IMG/VR virus record: IMGVR_UViG_3300009506_000021 | Location: 1-64,000 of that record | From: a virus | Strand: one strand, 5' to 3' | Length of the DNA stretch: 64,000 nt | Notes under the pieces: model-generated | Databases searched by the model: none | Told to the model about the DNA's origin: nothing | What the model saw: the letters and a program-made list of their open reading frames with translations, nothing else | Position numbers and translations under genes: made by a program | Shown here: piece by piece, positions 1 through 7,114 of the stretch | How positions within the stretch are numbered: the stretch's first letter is position 1 | Layout of the letters: the number at the start of each line of letters is the position of its first letter

Positions 1-167
1 TTGATGGCACAATCGATCGTGCAATTCTCAAGGCTGTTAAGGTACCTACTGTCAAGCCAATGTACGTAACGTACGGTAAAGACAAGAAGGTTGTTGATAA
101 GATGCTTGCTGATGGCAAGCCTGTTATCACATACGACGAACTGCAAGCACTGTATGAGGTGGCGTAA
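1..167 (+). CDS. C-terminal end of an unknown phage protein (5' end outside window)
   Basis: An open frame enters the window and ends at TAA 165-167, giving the last 54 residues of a protein that ends in YDELQALYEVA. The segment is mixed-charge and lysine-rich, with no recognisable motif. The stop overlaps the next start as TAATG, so the two genes are probably translationally coupled and in one operon. Function is unknown. Confidence 0.7.
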   Translation, partial: DGTIDRAILKAVKVPTVKPMYVTYGKDKKVVDKMLADGKPVITYDELQALYEVA

Positions 168-595
168 TGAAACTTATCAAAGATGAATACGGTGAAGAAC
201 AACTCACAATTGAGAATGAAGATGACTACATGATCTTTGCGGAAGCATTCCAGCGTCTTCAGGAACGAGCAGCTCCTATTGCAACAGCAATGAATAAGCT
301 CTATGGTCGGGGTGGAAGAATTGACCCCGATGAGATTTACATGGAAGATGGGTTGCTGTTCTACGATTATGATGAGGGGTGCTGTGGTTGTTATGAAACT
401 CACAGCGAGCTCATTCCTTCGTCGTACCTCTTTGACCCTGAGTGGTTGGAGGATGCAAAGGCAACAATCGCAGCCAAGGAAGAAGAGGAGCGACAGAAGG
501 CAGAACGCAAACGCCTTAAAGCTGAAGCAGACCGTAAAGAACGAGAGTACAAACAGTACCTCAAACTCAAAGAGCAATACGAAGGAGGGTTCTGA
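167..595 (+). CDS. Hypothetical protein with charged C-terminal coiled coil
   Basis: 142 aa. The N-terminal two thirds is acidic and contains a CCGCYE cysteine cluster near residue 70, which might bind metal. The last 45 residues are a long Glu/Lys/Arg helix of coiled-coil type. The start overlaps the upstream stop (TAATG) and the stop overlaps the next start (TGATG), so it is the middle gene of a tight operon. The next protein has a similar plan: an acidic body, a cysteine-containing Y/G-rich patch and a charged helix. The two may be distant paralogues. I do not recognise the family. Confidence 0.75.
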   Translation: MKLIKDEYGEEQLTIENEDDYMIFAEAFQRLQERAAPIATAMNKLYGRGGRIDPDEIYMEDGLLFYDYDEGCCGCYETHSELIPSSYLFDPEWLEDAKATIAAKEEEERQKAERKRLKAEADRKEREYKQYLKLKEQYEGGF

Positions 596-996
596 TGAAC
601 GAAGCAAAAAAGAAACTTGATACTTATCTCGAGATCCACGAGGAACTTGCCGAAAAGTGTGAAGACTGGTTGCACGAATTTGTCCACAGTAGCATTTGGG
701 ATATTACCATAGAAGTTCACAACTATGCATATCCTCCCTACGTCCTTGCTACGTACACATATGAAACAGAGGGAAGCTGTGGACGATACGACACGTCAGG
801 AACTGAAAAGATTCCCTTGGCAATTTACTGGGATGATCAGGTGATCGAAAAGGAAGCCAAGAAACGACGGGAAGCACAATTGGCGGCTCAAATCGCACGC
901 GCTGATAAGGCAAAGGTGCAAGAACTAAAAGACAAAGCAAAGCGATACGAGATGTATCTTGATCTTTGCAAGGAGTTTGAAAATGAAAAAGACTGA
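595..996 (+). CDS. Hypothetical protein, possible paralogue of the upstream gene
   Basis: 133 aa. It opens with a charged helix, then has a Y-rich segment with EGSCGRYDTSG around residues 60-72 and a predicted C-terminal coiled coil rich in Lys, Glu and Ala. The order (globular part with a Cys/Gly/Tyr patch, then charged helix) echoes the preceding 142-aa protein. It begins at the ATG of a TGATG overlap and overlaps the start of the next gene by 14 bases. Function is unknown. Confidence 0.75.
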   Translation: MNEAKKKLDTYLEIHEELAEKCEDWLHEFVHSSIWDITIEVHNYAYPPYVLATYTYETEGSCGRYDTSGTEKIPLAIYWDDQVIEKEAKKRREAQLAAQIARADKAKVQELKDKAKRYEMYLDLCKEFENEKD

Positions 997-1627
997 ACTT
1001 TTTACAGCCTGGCATGTGATGGACACTATCGACATGTGGGTATGGGATCGCTGGATCGATTGGCGGCTCACACAGGCAGGGATTCCACGTCGTAACGTAA
1101 ACCACGAACGTTGGTCGGAAGTCGTAGATAGTGTACCAGCACACTACGACTGGCGGCCTCGTATTAGCGAAGGCGTGATGCACTTTGAATGGGATGGTGG
1201 CACAGAGGATGTGCCACTCACTCAGTTCTATGACGATGAGAAGGATCAGCCTGACCTCGTCATGTGGTGGCATTGTGGATACTATGACGGTCCATTGAGT
1301 GGTATGGCCAAGTACAACGGCGAGTGGGTATACTTCAGTTGCATTGAAGAAACCGACGACGGTGATCGAATATTTGCTCTGCATGAGCTGACCGAAGAAC
1401 AGGTCAAAAATGAAATTGCCCAATACTTTGCCTTTCGTAGGGACGTAAGCGACTGGTGCGATCACCACCCTGAAATTATGTCAATTCCTCGTGATGAGAG
1501 CACACAAAAGCAGTTCGAGGAATACTACGAAAAAGCCAAAAAGTGGCCAGATAATAATGAAACATCTGGCAAAGTTCTGGGCAAATTCCACTGGTATCAG
1601 TTCAAATATTGGTCGAGACCCCGTTGA
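983..1627 (+). CDS. Hypothetical Trp-rich acidic protein
   Basis: 214 aa from the ATG at 983. That start is preferred over an in-frame ATG at 959 because AAGGAG stands at good spacing in front of it. The protein is unusually rich in Trp, Asp and Tyr (for example WVWDRWIDW and MWWHCGYYDG), a composition common in small cytoplasmic proteins of large myophages. No catalytic motif is seen. It closes the first operon; a sigma-70 promoter for the next gene overlaps its end. Confidence 0.7.
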   Translation: MKKTELFTAWHVMDTIDMWVWDRWIDWRLTQAGIPRRNVNHERWSEVVDSVPAHYDWRPRISEGVMHFEWDGGTEDVPLTQFYDDEKDQPDLVMWWHCGYYDGPLSGMAKYNGEWVYFSCIEETDDGDRIFALHELTEEQVKNEIAQYFAFRRDVSDWCDHHPEIMSIPRDESTQKQFEEYYEKAKKWPDNNETSGKVLGKFHWYQFKYWSRPR

Positions 1628-1652
1628 CAAATCGTTGTTTTTGAGGTACAAT
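1624..1652 (+). promoter_or_regulatory. Sigma-70-type promoter for the HNH gene
   Basis: TTGACA at 1624-1629, a 17-bp spacer and TACAAT at 1647-1652. Transcription would start near 1659, giving a leader of about 43 bases before the Shine-Dalgarno AAGGAGAAA and the ATG at 1702. Confidence 0.75.
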
Positions 1653-1701
1653 TACCATGCTAATAAATACTTCTATTAGTACGTTAGAAGGAGAAACACA
1701 G

Positions 1702-2277
1702 ATGAATGAACTACCACTTGTTTTGAAGCTCGACGTTGCAGGTCAGCCAGGTGAATGGATCACCTACCAGGATAGCGCATACTACGCAGCCAAAGATTTG
1801 ATTGCGTGGACAATGGCGCCTGTTGCTTTCACACTGCACGGCGGAACAAACGCTGAAACAGGTGAACAGTCAACGTTGACGATCAACACGATCATTGCTG
1901 TACGTGGTGACATGAAGCACAAGTACAAGCACATGAATCATGTTCCTCCTCTCGACAACAAGTCTTTGTTCCGTCGAGACAAGAACATCTGTGCATACTG
2001 TGGTGAGCACTACCACAACACGCATTTGACGCGTGATCACATCGTTCCTCAGTGTCAGGGTGGTCCAGATATTTGGACTAACGTGGTTGCCGCTTGCGGC
2101 CACTGCAACAAGAAGAAGGACCGCTTCACACCTGAAGAGGCTGGTATGCAGTTGCTGTACGTCCCATACGCACCTAACCGTGCTGAATGGCTGATCTTGC
2201 AGAATCGTAGAATTCTCGCAGACCAGATGGATTTCCTTTTGAAATCCGTTCCAGACCACAGCAGATTGCATGGTTAA
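1702..2277 (+). CDS. HNH endonuclease, host-like single-domain family
   Basis: 191 aa. The N-terminal half (LKLDVAGQPGEWITYQDS) matches the domain found in front of the HNH fold in a widespread proteobacterial chromosomal family. The HNH part starts near residue 94, with a CxxC pair (ICAYCG), the catalytic LTRDHIVP, a WTNVVAACxxCN segment and the family tail EEAGMQLLYVPYAPNRAE. All metal ligands and the catalytic His are present, so it should be active. It has its own promoter and terminator, as an independently acquired cassette would. Start 1702 is chosen because GAAGGAG precedes it; an ATG at 1657 lies at the predicted transcription start. The target is unknown: homing, restriction and packaging roles are all possible. 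Confidence 0.88.
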   Translation: MNELPLVLKLDVAGQPGEWITYQDSAYYAAKDLIAWTMAPVAFTLHGGTNAETGEQSTLTINTIIAVRGDMKHKYKHMNHVPPLDNKSLFRRDKNICAYCGEHYHNTHLTRDHIVPQCQGGPDIWTNVVAACGHCNKKKDRFTPEEAGMQLLYVPYAPNRAEWLILQNRRILADQMDFLLKSVPDHSRLHG

Positions 2278-2284
2278 TTGAGTT

Positions 2285-2307
2285 GTGCCCCTTCGGGGGC
2301 ACTTTTT
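2285..2307 (+). terminator. Rho-independent terminator after the HNH gene
   Basis: A 7-bp perfect stem GTGCCCC/GGGGCAC closes a TTCG tetraloop and is followed by TTTTT. It starts 8 bases after the HNH stop codon. The next start codon (2311) lies only 3 bases beyond the T run. Confidence 0.92.
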
Positions 2308-2310
2308 ATT

Positions 2311-2514
2311 ATGGCTGAACTAACACATCCAATTGCAGTAGGCACAAAAGTTCAATACCTTTCACCGCGCTGTCCGTGTAGTGGTAGTCGATTTGCGGTG
2401 GTAAACGGTCTGATTAAAAAGTATCAGAAACTGTCCGACGGTCGATACACCTATACAATCAAAGGTGAACGAAAAGTCATTCCGCAAGAAGGTATCCTCA
2501 AGATCCTATCATGA
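2311..2514 (+). CDS. Small hypothetical protein, SH3-like
   Basis: 67 aa starting MAELTHPIAVGTKVQYLSP. The pattern of short beta strands (GTKVQYLS, RFAVVNGLIKKY, RYTYTIKGERKVIP) suggests a small SH3-like barrel. The CPC motif near residue 22 might bind metal. The ATG at 2311 follows the T tract of the upstream terminator and has no Shine-Dalgarno except the G-rich 3' arm of that hairpin. A TTG at 2278 is in frame but would start before the terminator and is less likely. Its end overlaps the deformylase start. Confidence 0.6.
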   Translation: MAELTHPIAVGTKVQYLSPRCPCSGSRFAVVNGLIKKYQKLSDGRYTYTIKGERKVIPQEGILKILS

Positions 2515-3092
2515 ATGTTGCTTCCATATATGAACGTAATGTGGATCTGATTCCACACCGTCTCCCTGTCGTCACTTGGCCAAATCCAATTCTCGAAACC
2601 GAGTGCGAGAACATCTCGAGATTTGACACTCCAACGGAACACTACTTGGAACAGCTCTCGTTTGATATGATACACACCATGCAAGCGGAACGCGGACTTG
2701 GGCTCGCAGCGCCACAAATAGGCATATCCGCTAATGTGCTTGTGATGGTCGCTGATGAGAAACTCGAAAAAGCAATAACACTGATCAATCCTCGGATTGC
2801 CTTTGTCGCTGATCAGCTCTTTAAATGGAAAGAGGGCTGTCTCTCCGTTCCAGGATATTTTGAGAACCGCGAAAGACCACAAATTGTTGATACAACGTAC
2901 GAAGACATACAGGGTGAAACGCATCAGATACGATTCACCAACCTGTTAGCGTTCATTGTTCAGCATGAGATTGACCACCTACAGGGTAAAGTTTTCGTCG
3001 ATGATCTTTCACCCTTTAAAAAAGATCGTGTAAAAACAAAAATTCGTAAAGCAATTAGCAAACGCCGCGTTGATTTTTCTTCTTGGGTATGA
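2511..3092 (+). CDS. def: Peptide deformylase
   Basis: 193 aa. It removes the formyl group from the N-terminal methionine of nascent proteins and is a metal enzyme acting at the ribosome exit. All three family motifs are intact: GLGLAAPQIG near residue 62, EGCLSVPG (metal-ligand Cys) near 107 and QHEIDHL (two His ligands and the catalytic Glu) near 150. The length is slightly above that of E. coli Def, with a longer N-terminus and a basic tail. Its ATG overlaps the preceding stop. Phage deformylases are known from marine phages and are thought to support processing of abundant phage proteins. Function is secure; its need during infection is inferred. Confidence 0.95.
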   Translation: MNVASIYERNVDLIPHRLPVVTWPNPILETECENISRFDTPTEHYLEQLSFDMIHTMQAERGLGLAAPQIGISANVLVMVADEKLEKAITLINPRIAFVADQLFKWKEGCLSVPGYFENRERPQIVDTTYEDIQGETHQIRFTNLLAFIVQHEIDHLQGKVFVDDLSPFKKDRVKTKIRKAISKRRVDFSSWV

Positions 3093-3098
3093 TATGAT
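3070..3098 (+). promoter_or_regulatory. Sigma-70-type promoter inside the end of def
   Basis: TTGATT at 3070-3075, a 17-bp spacer and TATGAT at 3093-3098. It would drive the small-gene cluster beginning at 3128, with the start near 3105. Confidence 0.6.
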
Positions 3099-3102
3099 AT
3101 AA

Positions 3103-3119
3103 CCTAATTGTTAATTAGG
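3103..3119 (+). other. 5'-end hairpin overlapping the Shine-Dalgarno
   Basis: CCTAATT pairs with AATTAGG around a 3-base loop at the predicted 5' end of the transcript. The 3' arm runs into the AGGAG that serves the ATG at 3128. It could protect the mRNA 5' end or partly mask the ribosome site. Confidence 0.5.
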
Positions 3120-3127
3120 AGATATCA

Positions 3128-3373
3128 ATGTCCAACAACTCTTCCATTAGCACCCTCCTTTCACAGGCTCGTGATGCTGGTGCTACTCCCGAACAGATGC
3201 AAAACCTTCGCCAGGCATTTCGAATGCAGTTTGACTGGCATCCCACCAAGCGTCGCCTGACTGATGCGCAGCGTAAGAAGAAGCGTGCCATTCAGAAAGC
3301 CTCACGAAAGGCAAATCGCGGTACTGGCAAGGGTCAGGCTAATCGCAAGGGCGTTGCCTGGACGAGCCAATGA
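3128..3373 (+). CDS. Small basic protein, putative nucleic-acid binding
   Basis: 81 aa. The first 30 residues are neutral and helix-prone. From about residue 38 the protein is dominated by Lys/Arg (RRLTDAQRKKKRAIQKASRK, then GKGQANRKG). This is typical of DNA- or RNA-binding tails, but no named domain is visible. TAGGAG lies 6 bases before the ATG. It is the first gene of an operon and its stop overlaps the next ATG (ATGA). Confidence 0.7.
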   Translation: MSNNSSISTLLSQARDAGATPEQMQNLRQAFRMQFDWHPTKRRLTDAQRKKKRAIQKASRKANRGTGKGQANRKGVAWTSQ

Positions 3374-3477
3374 GCTGGTTGAATCTTTTGCCGGTTGGCG
3401 CCACGCTGCTTTTCTTTGCTGTGGCGTATTGGATTCATACATCCAACATGAAAGAGGATGAAAATGAACACGAGTGA
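3370..3477 (+). CDS. 35-aa single-span membrane protein
   Basis: MSWLNLLPVGATLLFFAVAYW followed by a short hydrophilic, acidic tail. One hydrophobic helix covers most of the first 22 residues. The ATG overlaps the preceding stop as ATGA, and the end overlaps the next gene by 14 bases. Length and position fit a small phage membrane peptide, but nothing fixes its role. Confidence 0.55.
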   Translation: MSWLNLLPVGATLLFFAVAYWIHTSNMKEDENEHE

Positions 3478-3646
3478 TCGTATGAAAGAACTTGGTTGGA
3501 GCGTCGTCGATACAACAATGACAATCCACGATGTTCCGTTCACAGACAACCCACAAGAGGTCGTACCAACTGAACAAGAGCTCGAAAGCCTTCGTGCTGA
3601 CTTCGATGACTGGATGGAAGCACAAACAGGCACAATCCCAAAATAA
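3464..3646 (+). CDS. Small acidic hypothetical protein
   Basis: 60 aa beginning MNTSDRMKELGWSVVDTTMT. It is acidic (pI clearly below neutral) and helical towards the end. The ATG at 3464 is chosen over the in-frame ATG at 3458 because AGAGG lies at better spacing. It belongs to the operon running from 3128 to 4908. I do not recognise it. Confidence 0.6.
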   Translation: MNTSDRMKELGWSVVDTTMTIHDVPFTDNPQEVVPTEQELESLRADFDDWMEAQTGTIPK

Positions 3647-3657
3647 CGAGAAGAATA

Positions 3658-4251
3658 ATGGATCTGAAAGAATATACGAAACTTGCAACACGAACAGAAT
3701 CACGACCCGAAGAAGTAAAAGTCAACCATCAGATGTTTGTAGATGTGCTTTACATCTTCACTGCAGCTGGTCGTATGCTGGATCAGATAAAGAAACACGC
3801 TTTTTATAGGAAGGACTACTCGGTTGAAAACTTCACAACCGACTATGCTATGATTGAGCGCGCGCTGTATGACCTGCAGCATGCTCGTGTCAATGGCACA
3901 AGCGAAGAGATGAACGAGGAAAAGATTGATCAGATTGATCTACGACTGCTCCACGCCATCGTTGGCATTGCCACAGAGTCTACCGAACTATGTGAGGCAC
4001 TTTATAATGCCATGACAGGTGGCGAAGTTGACTTGGTTAACCTTCGTGAAGAAAATGGAGACATCAACTGGTATCAGGCAATCTTCTACGATGCAATGGA
4101 AGAGTTGGGGTTTGAAGGACATTGGGAAGACGACCTTCACACCAACATTGCCAAGTTGAAGGCTCGTTATCCTGACAAGTTTACAAGCGAGAACGCAATT
4201 AATCGCGACCTCGAAGCAGAGAAAGAAATACTGGAAAAAGGACACAAGTAA
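3658..4251 (+). CDS. MazG-like nucleotide pyrophosphohydrolase
   Basis: 197 aa. The C-terminal half has the all-alpha NTP pyrophosphohydrolase signature: ATESTELCEAL, then REENGDINWYQAIFYDAMEELG about 20 residues later, giving the EExxE and ExxD metal-binding acids. Family members hydrolyse (d)NTPs to NMP and PPi and are common in phages, where they clean the nucleotide pool or lower (p)ppGpp. The N-terminal 80 residues (NHQMFVDVLYIFTAAGRML) are an extra helical part. A second, shorter MazG-like gene lies at 14209. Substrate unknown. Confidence 0.75.
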   Translation: MDLKEYTKLATRTESRPEEVKVNHQMFVDVLYIFTAAGRMLDQIKKHAFYRKDYSVENFTTDYAMIERALYDLQHARVNGTSEEMNEEKIDQIDLRLLHAIVGIATESTELCEALYNAMTGGEVDLVNLREENGDINWYQAIFYDAMEELGFEGHWEDDLHTNIAKLKARYPDKFTSENAINRDLEAEKEILEKGHK

Positions 4252-4254
4252 GAC

Positions 4255-4908
4255 ATGAGCGACAACCAAAAGCGATGGAAAGATCCTGAGGGAAGGTTTG
4301 ACTGGAAGAAGCCCATCGCTCTTCGTTGGGGCGAATGGGACGAATGGCGGGACGAAGTGAAGGACCGTTATCCCATTCGCTACTTCTGCTACGAATCCAT
4401 CCCTGACCTTTGGGACGATATCTGGCATTATGGTATCGCCAAGTTCTTCAAAAACATCAAGTGGGCGATTCTTCATCGCTTCCATCCAAGACACCAATAC
4501 AACATCGTACGTACTCGTCTCAAGCCAGGGTATTATGATCCTGACACGCAGATGTTCGAGGCTGTATTTGGTCTACTCTGTGACTACGTTGAGAACAATA
4601 TAAAGTGGGATGTAATCAACTGGGAAGGTGACGAACCTCGTGCAAAAGCTTGGAAGGAAATGAACGAACTTGTTCACTGGTACAAGGAAGTGTACCCTAA
4701 TCGCTATAAGGAGTTTGAAAAGGCAAGACCTGAACCTCCTATCAGCATGAAAAGGTATAACAGCGATAAGTACAAAAATGAGCCCGATGTTGTTGCTTAT
4801 CGTGAATACATTCATCTTCTTATCAAAAAGGAAGGGGAATGGGCACAGGAAGACGAGGACCAGCTCATTCGGGTAATAAAACTGCGACCGTTTCTTTGGT
4901 ACGCATAA
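4255..4908 (+). CDS. Hypothetical Trp/Tyr-rich protein
   Basis: 217 aa. It is rich in Trp, Tyr, Asp and Lys (KWAILHRFHPRHQYNIVRTR, LKPGYYDPDTQMFEAVFGLL) and looks cytoplasmic and alpha-helical. Proteins of this composition occur in large myophages without assigned function. It ends the operon before PrkA. No catalytic motif was found. Confidence 0.7.
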   Translation: MSDNQKRWKDPEGRFDWKKPIALRWGEWDEWRDEVKDRYPIRYFCYESIPDLWDDIWHYGIAKFFKNIKWAILHRFHPRHQYNIVRTRLKPGYYDPDTQMFEAVFGLLCDYVENNIKWDVINWEGDEPRAKAWKEMNELVHWYKEVYPNRYKEFEKARPEPPISMKRYNSDKYKNEPDVVAYREYIHLLIKKEGEWAQEDEDQLIRVIKLRPFLWYA

Positions 4909-4911
4909 CTG

Positions 4912-4940
4912 TTGATCTAAACGAACACTTAGAGTAAGGT
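4912..4940 (+). promoter_or_regulatory. Weak candidate promoter for the PrkA cassette
   Basis: TTGATC at 4912-4917 and TAAGGT at 4935-4940 with 17-bp spacing. The -10 match is poor, but the position in the 65-base gap before prkA suits a promoter. The Shine-Dalgarno TAGGAG follows at 4961. Confidence 0.35.
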
Positions 4941-4973
4941 AATATTACATCATAACCAAATAGGAGTAATCTG

Positions 4974-6929
4974 ATGCCAAGCATTCTGGACAAGTATAAA
5001 GAGCGTTTCGAGACCCACAAGCCTGAAGAGATGACGGTGATGGAGTATCTCGAGCTCTGCAAGACCGATTCTTCTGCATACGCAACTGCGGCTGAGCGCA
5101 TGCTTACAGCGATCGGCGAACCCAAAACTGTCGACACTCGCAAAGACGAGCGGCTCAGCCGTTTGTTCATGAATCGAAAGATTCGCGTGTATCCTGCTTT
5201 CAATGACTTCTATGGCATGGAAGAGGTCGTTGAGAACATCGTTTCCTTCTTCAAGCACGCTGCTCAGGGACTGGAAGAATCCAAGCAGGTGCTTTACCTC
5301 CTGGGTCCAGTGGGTGGTGGTAAGTCTTCGTTGGCTGAGAAGCTGAAGGCCCTGATGGAGAAAGTTCCTTTCTATGCACTGCAGGCATACAACGAGAGTC
5401 TGAATCGTTGGGAAATCTCTCCAACTTACGAGTCTCCTCTTGGTCTGTTTGACAAGGAAGCTGATGCCGAAGAACTGCTGGCTGAATACGGCATTCCTTC
5501 TCGCTATCTCGGTTCCATTCTCTCGCCTTGGGCTGTCAAACGTCTGGAAGAGGCTGACGGCGATCTCACACAGCTTCGTGTTGTGAAGATTTGGCCTTCC
5601 ATCCTGAATCAGGTTGGTGTCACGAAAGTCGAGCCTGGTGATGAAAACAACCAGGACATTTCGGCTCTGGTCGGTAAAGTCAATATTCGTATGCTGGAAG
5701 ACTACGATCAGGACGATCCTGATGCATACAACTGGGCTGGTGGTCTGAACCTCACCACGCAGGGCATGATGGAGTTCGTGGAAATGTTCAAGGCTCCTAT
5801 CAAGATGCTCCATCCAATGCTGACCGCCACACAGGAAGGTCACTACAACGGTACAGAGCAGTTTGGTGCCATTCCTTTCCAGGGTATCCTGCTTGCTCAC
5901 TCAAACGAGTCTGAGTGGACAGCATTCCGCAACAACAAGAACAACGAAGCGTTCTTGGATCGTGTCTACATCGTCAAGGTCCCTTACACGCTTCGTTATT
6001 CCGAAGAGATCAAGATTTACGAGAAGTTGCTCCGTAACAGTGAGTTGAGCGAAGCGCCTTGCGCACCAGCTACTCTTGAGATGGCTGCTCAGTTCTCGGT
6101 TCTGTCTCGTATGACGCCACCTGAGAACAGCACGCTGTACTCAAAGTTGAAGGTTTACAATGGTGAGTCCATGAAGGACAAGGATCCAAAAGCCAAGTCC
6201 GTCAGCGAGTACCGCGAATACGGCGGTGTTGACGAAGGCATGGGTGGGTTCTCAACTCGTCAGGCATTCAAGATCCTGTCGAAGGTCTTCAACTACGACG
6301 GTGATGAGGTTGCAGCCAATCCTGTGCACCTGATGTTCATCCTCGAGAAGCAGATCATCCAAGAACAGTATCCGAAGGAAGTGGAAGATGCTTGGATCAC
6401 CTTCATCAAGGGCATCCTGGCACCGAAGTATGCTGACTTCATCGGCGACGAGATCCAGAAGGCTTATCTGGAAGCATACGACGAATATGGTCAGAACCTG
6501 TTCGAGCGTTACATTCAGTACGCTGACTACTGGATTCAGGATCAGGACTATCGTGATCCCGACACTGGCGAAGCGTTCGATCGTGAAGGTCTGAACGAGT
6601 GGCTGGAAGGTGTTGAGAAGTCCGCTGGCATCTCCAATCCAAAAGACTTCCGTAACGAAGTTGTCCAGTACGTGCTGCGTGCACGCGCCAACAACGAAGG
6701 CAAGTCTCCAGCTTGGACCAGCTACGAGAAGCTCCGTGAGGTCATCGAAAAGAAGATGTTCGCGAACACGGAAGAACTGCTTCCAGTTATTTCCTTCGGC
6801 AAGAAGTCCACGAAGGAAGAACAGCAGAAGCATGACGATTTCGTCAATCGTATGATGACCAAGGGCTACACCTCCAAGCAGGTTCGCATTCTGGTCGAGT
6901 GGTTCATGCGGTATCGTAAGCACAACTAA
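4974..6929 (+). CDS. prkA: PrkA-family serine protein kinase (YeaG-like)
   Basis: 651 aa, the normal length for E. coli YeaG and Bacillus PrkA, so not a fragment. The AAA+ part carries a Walker A LLGPVGGGKSSL near residue 108. The long C-terminal region follows the PrkA kinase-like domain, with the family phrases AHSNESEWTAFRNNKNNEAFLDR and GGFSTRQAFKILS recognisable (shown here in part only). In bacteria YeaG acts with YeaH and YcgB/SpoVR in starvation and stationary-phase responses. Here all three follow in order on one strand, with a 61-aa gene between the first two. A clear TAGGAG precedes the ATG. Function as a kinase is known for the family; its role in infection is inferred. Confidence 0.95.
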   Translation: MPSILDKYKERFETHKPEEMTVMEYLELCKTDSSAYATAAERMLTAIGEPKTVDTRKDERLSRLFMNRKIRVYPAFNDFYGMEEVVENIVSFFKHAAQGLEESKQVLYLLGPVGGGKSSLAEKLKALMEKVPFYALQAYNESLNRWEISPTYESPLGLFDKEADAEELLAEYGIPSRYLGSILSPWAVKRLEEADGDLTQLRVVKIWPSILNQVGVTKVEPGDENNQDISALVGKVNIRMLEDYDQDDPDAYNWAGGLNLTTQGMMEFVEMFKAPIKMLHPMLTATQEGHYNGTEQFGAIPFQGILLAHSNESEWTAFRNNKNNEAFLDRVYIVKVPYTLRYSEEIKIYEKLLRNSELSEAPCAPATLEMAAQFSVLSRMTPPENSTLYSKLKVYNGESMKDKDPKAKSVSEYREYGGVDEGMGGFSTRQAFKILSKVFNYDGDEVAANPVHLMFILEKQIIQEQYPKEVEDAWITFIKGILAPKYADFIGDEIQKAYLEAYDEYGQNLFERYIQYADYWIQDQDYRDPDTGEAFDREGLNEWLEGVEKSAGISNPKDFRNEVVQYVLRARANNEGKSPAWTSYEKLREVIEKKMFANTEELLPVISFGKKSTKEEQQKHDDFVNRMMTKGYTSKQVRILVEWFMRYRKHN

Positions 6930-7114
6930 TGTTCCATTTGTTTCACAAATGGGAAAAGGTGGACAAGGATGTCCGCAGGTGCTCGGTTTGTGGGTACGAA
7001 CAAGGGTTCAGTTTACAGCTGGGCAAGTGGAAAGACCTTGGCTACCTTGAGACCACAAACTACGACGATATGTATTGGGTTAGGAGAAGCATGAATGGCT
7101 TACACCATAATTGA
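6929..7114 (+). CDS. Small protein between prkA and yeaH
   Basis: 61 aa, beginning MFHLFHKWEKVDKDVRRCSVCGYEQG. The single CSVCG pair with nearby His residues suggests a half zinc ribbon, similar to small phage proteins of about 60 aa. The ATG overlaps the prkA stop (TAATG) and the end overlaps yeaH by 20 bases, so it is embedded in the stress-kinase operon. The arrangement suggests co-expression; function is unknown. Confidence 0.65.
   Translation: MFHLFHKWEKVDKDVRRCSVCGYEQGFSLQLGKWKDLGYLETTNYDDMYWVRRSMNGLHHN

Noticed and set aside
749-1468. Minus-strand 239-codon frame
   Set aside because: It lies wholly opposite two plus-strand genes with good ribosome sites and overlaps. Its product is Cys/His/Val/Phe-rich antisense-like with no motif.
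1657-1701. Earlier ATG for the HNH gene
   Set aside because: It falls at the predicted transcription start with no ribosome site; the ATG at 1702 has AAGGAG.
4950-5900. Minus-strand 316-codon frame
   Set aside because: Antisense shadow of prkA, whose family motifs run in the plus frame.
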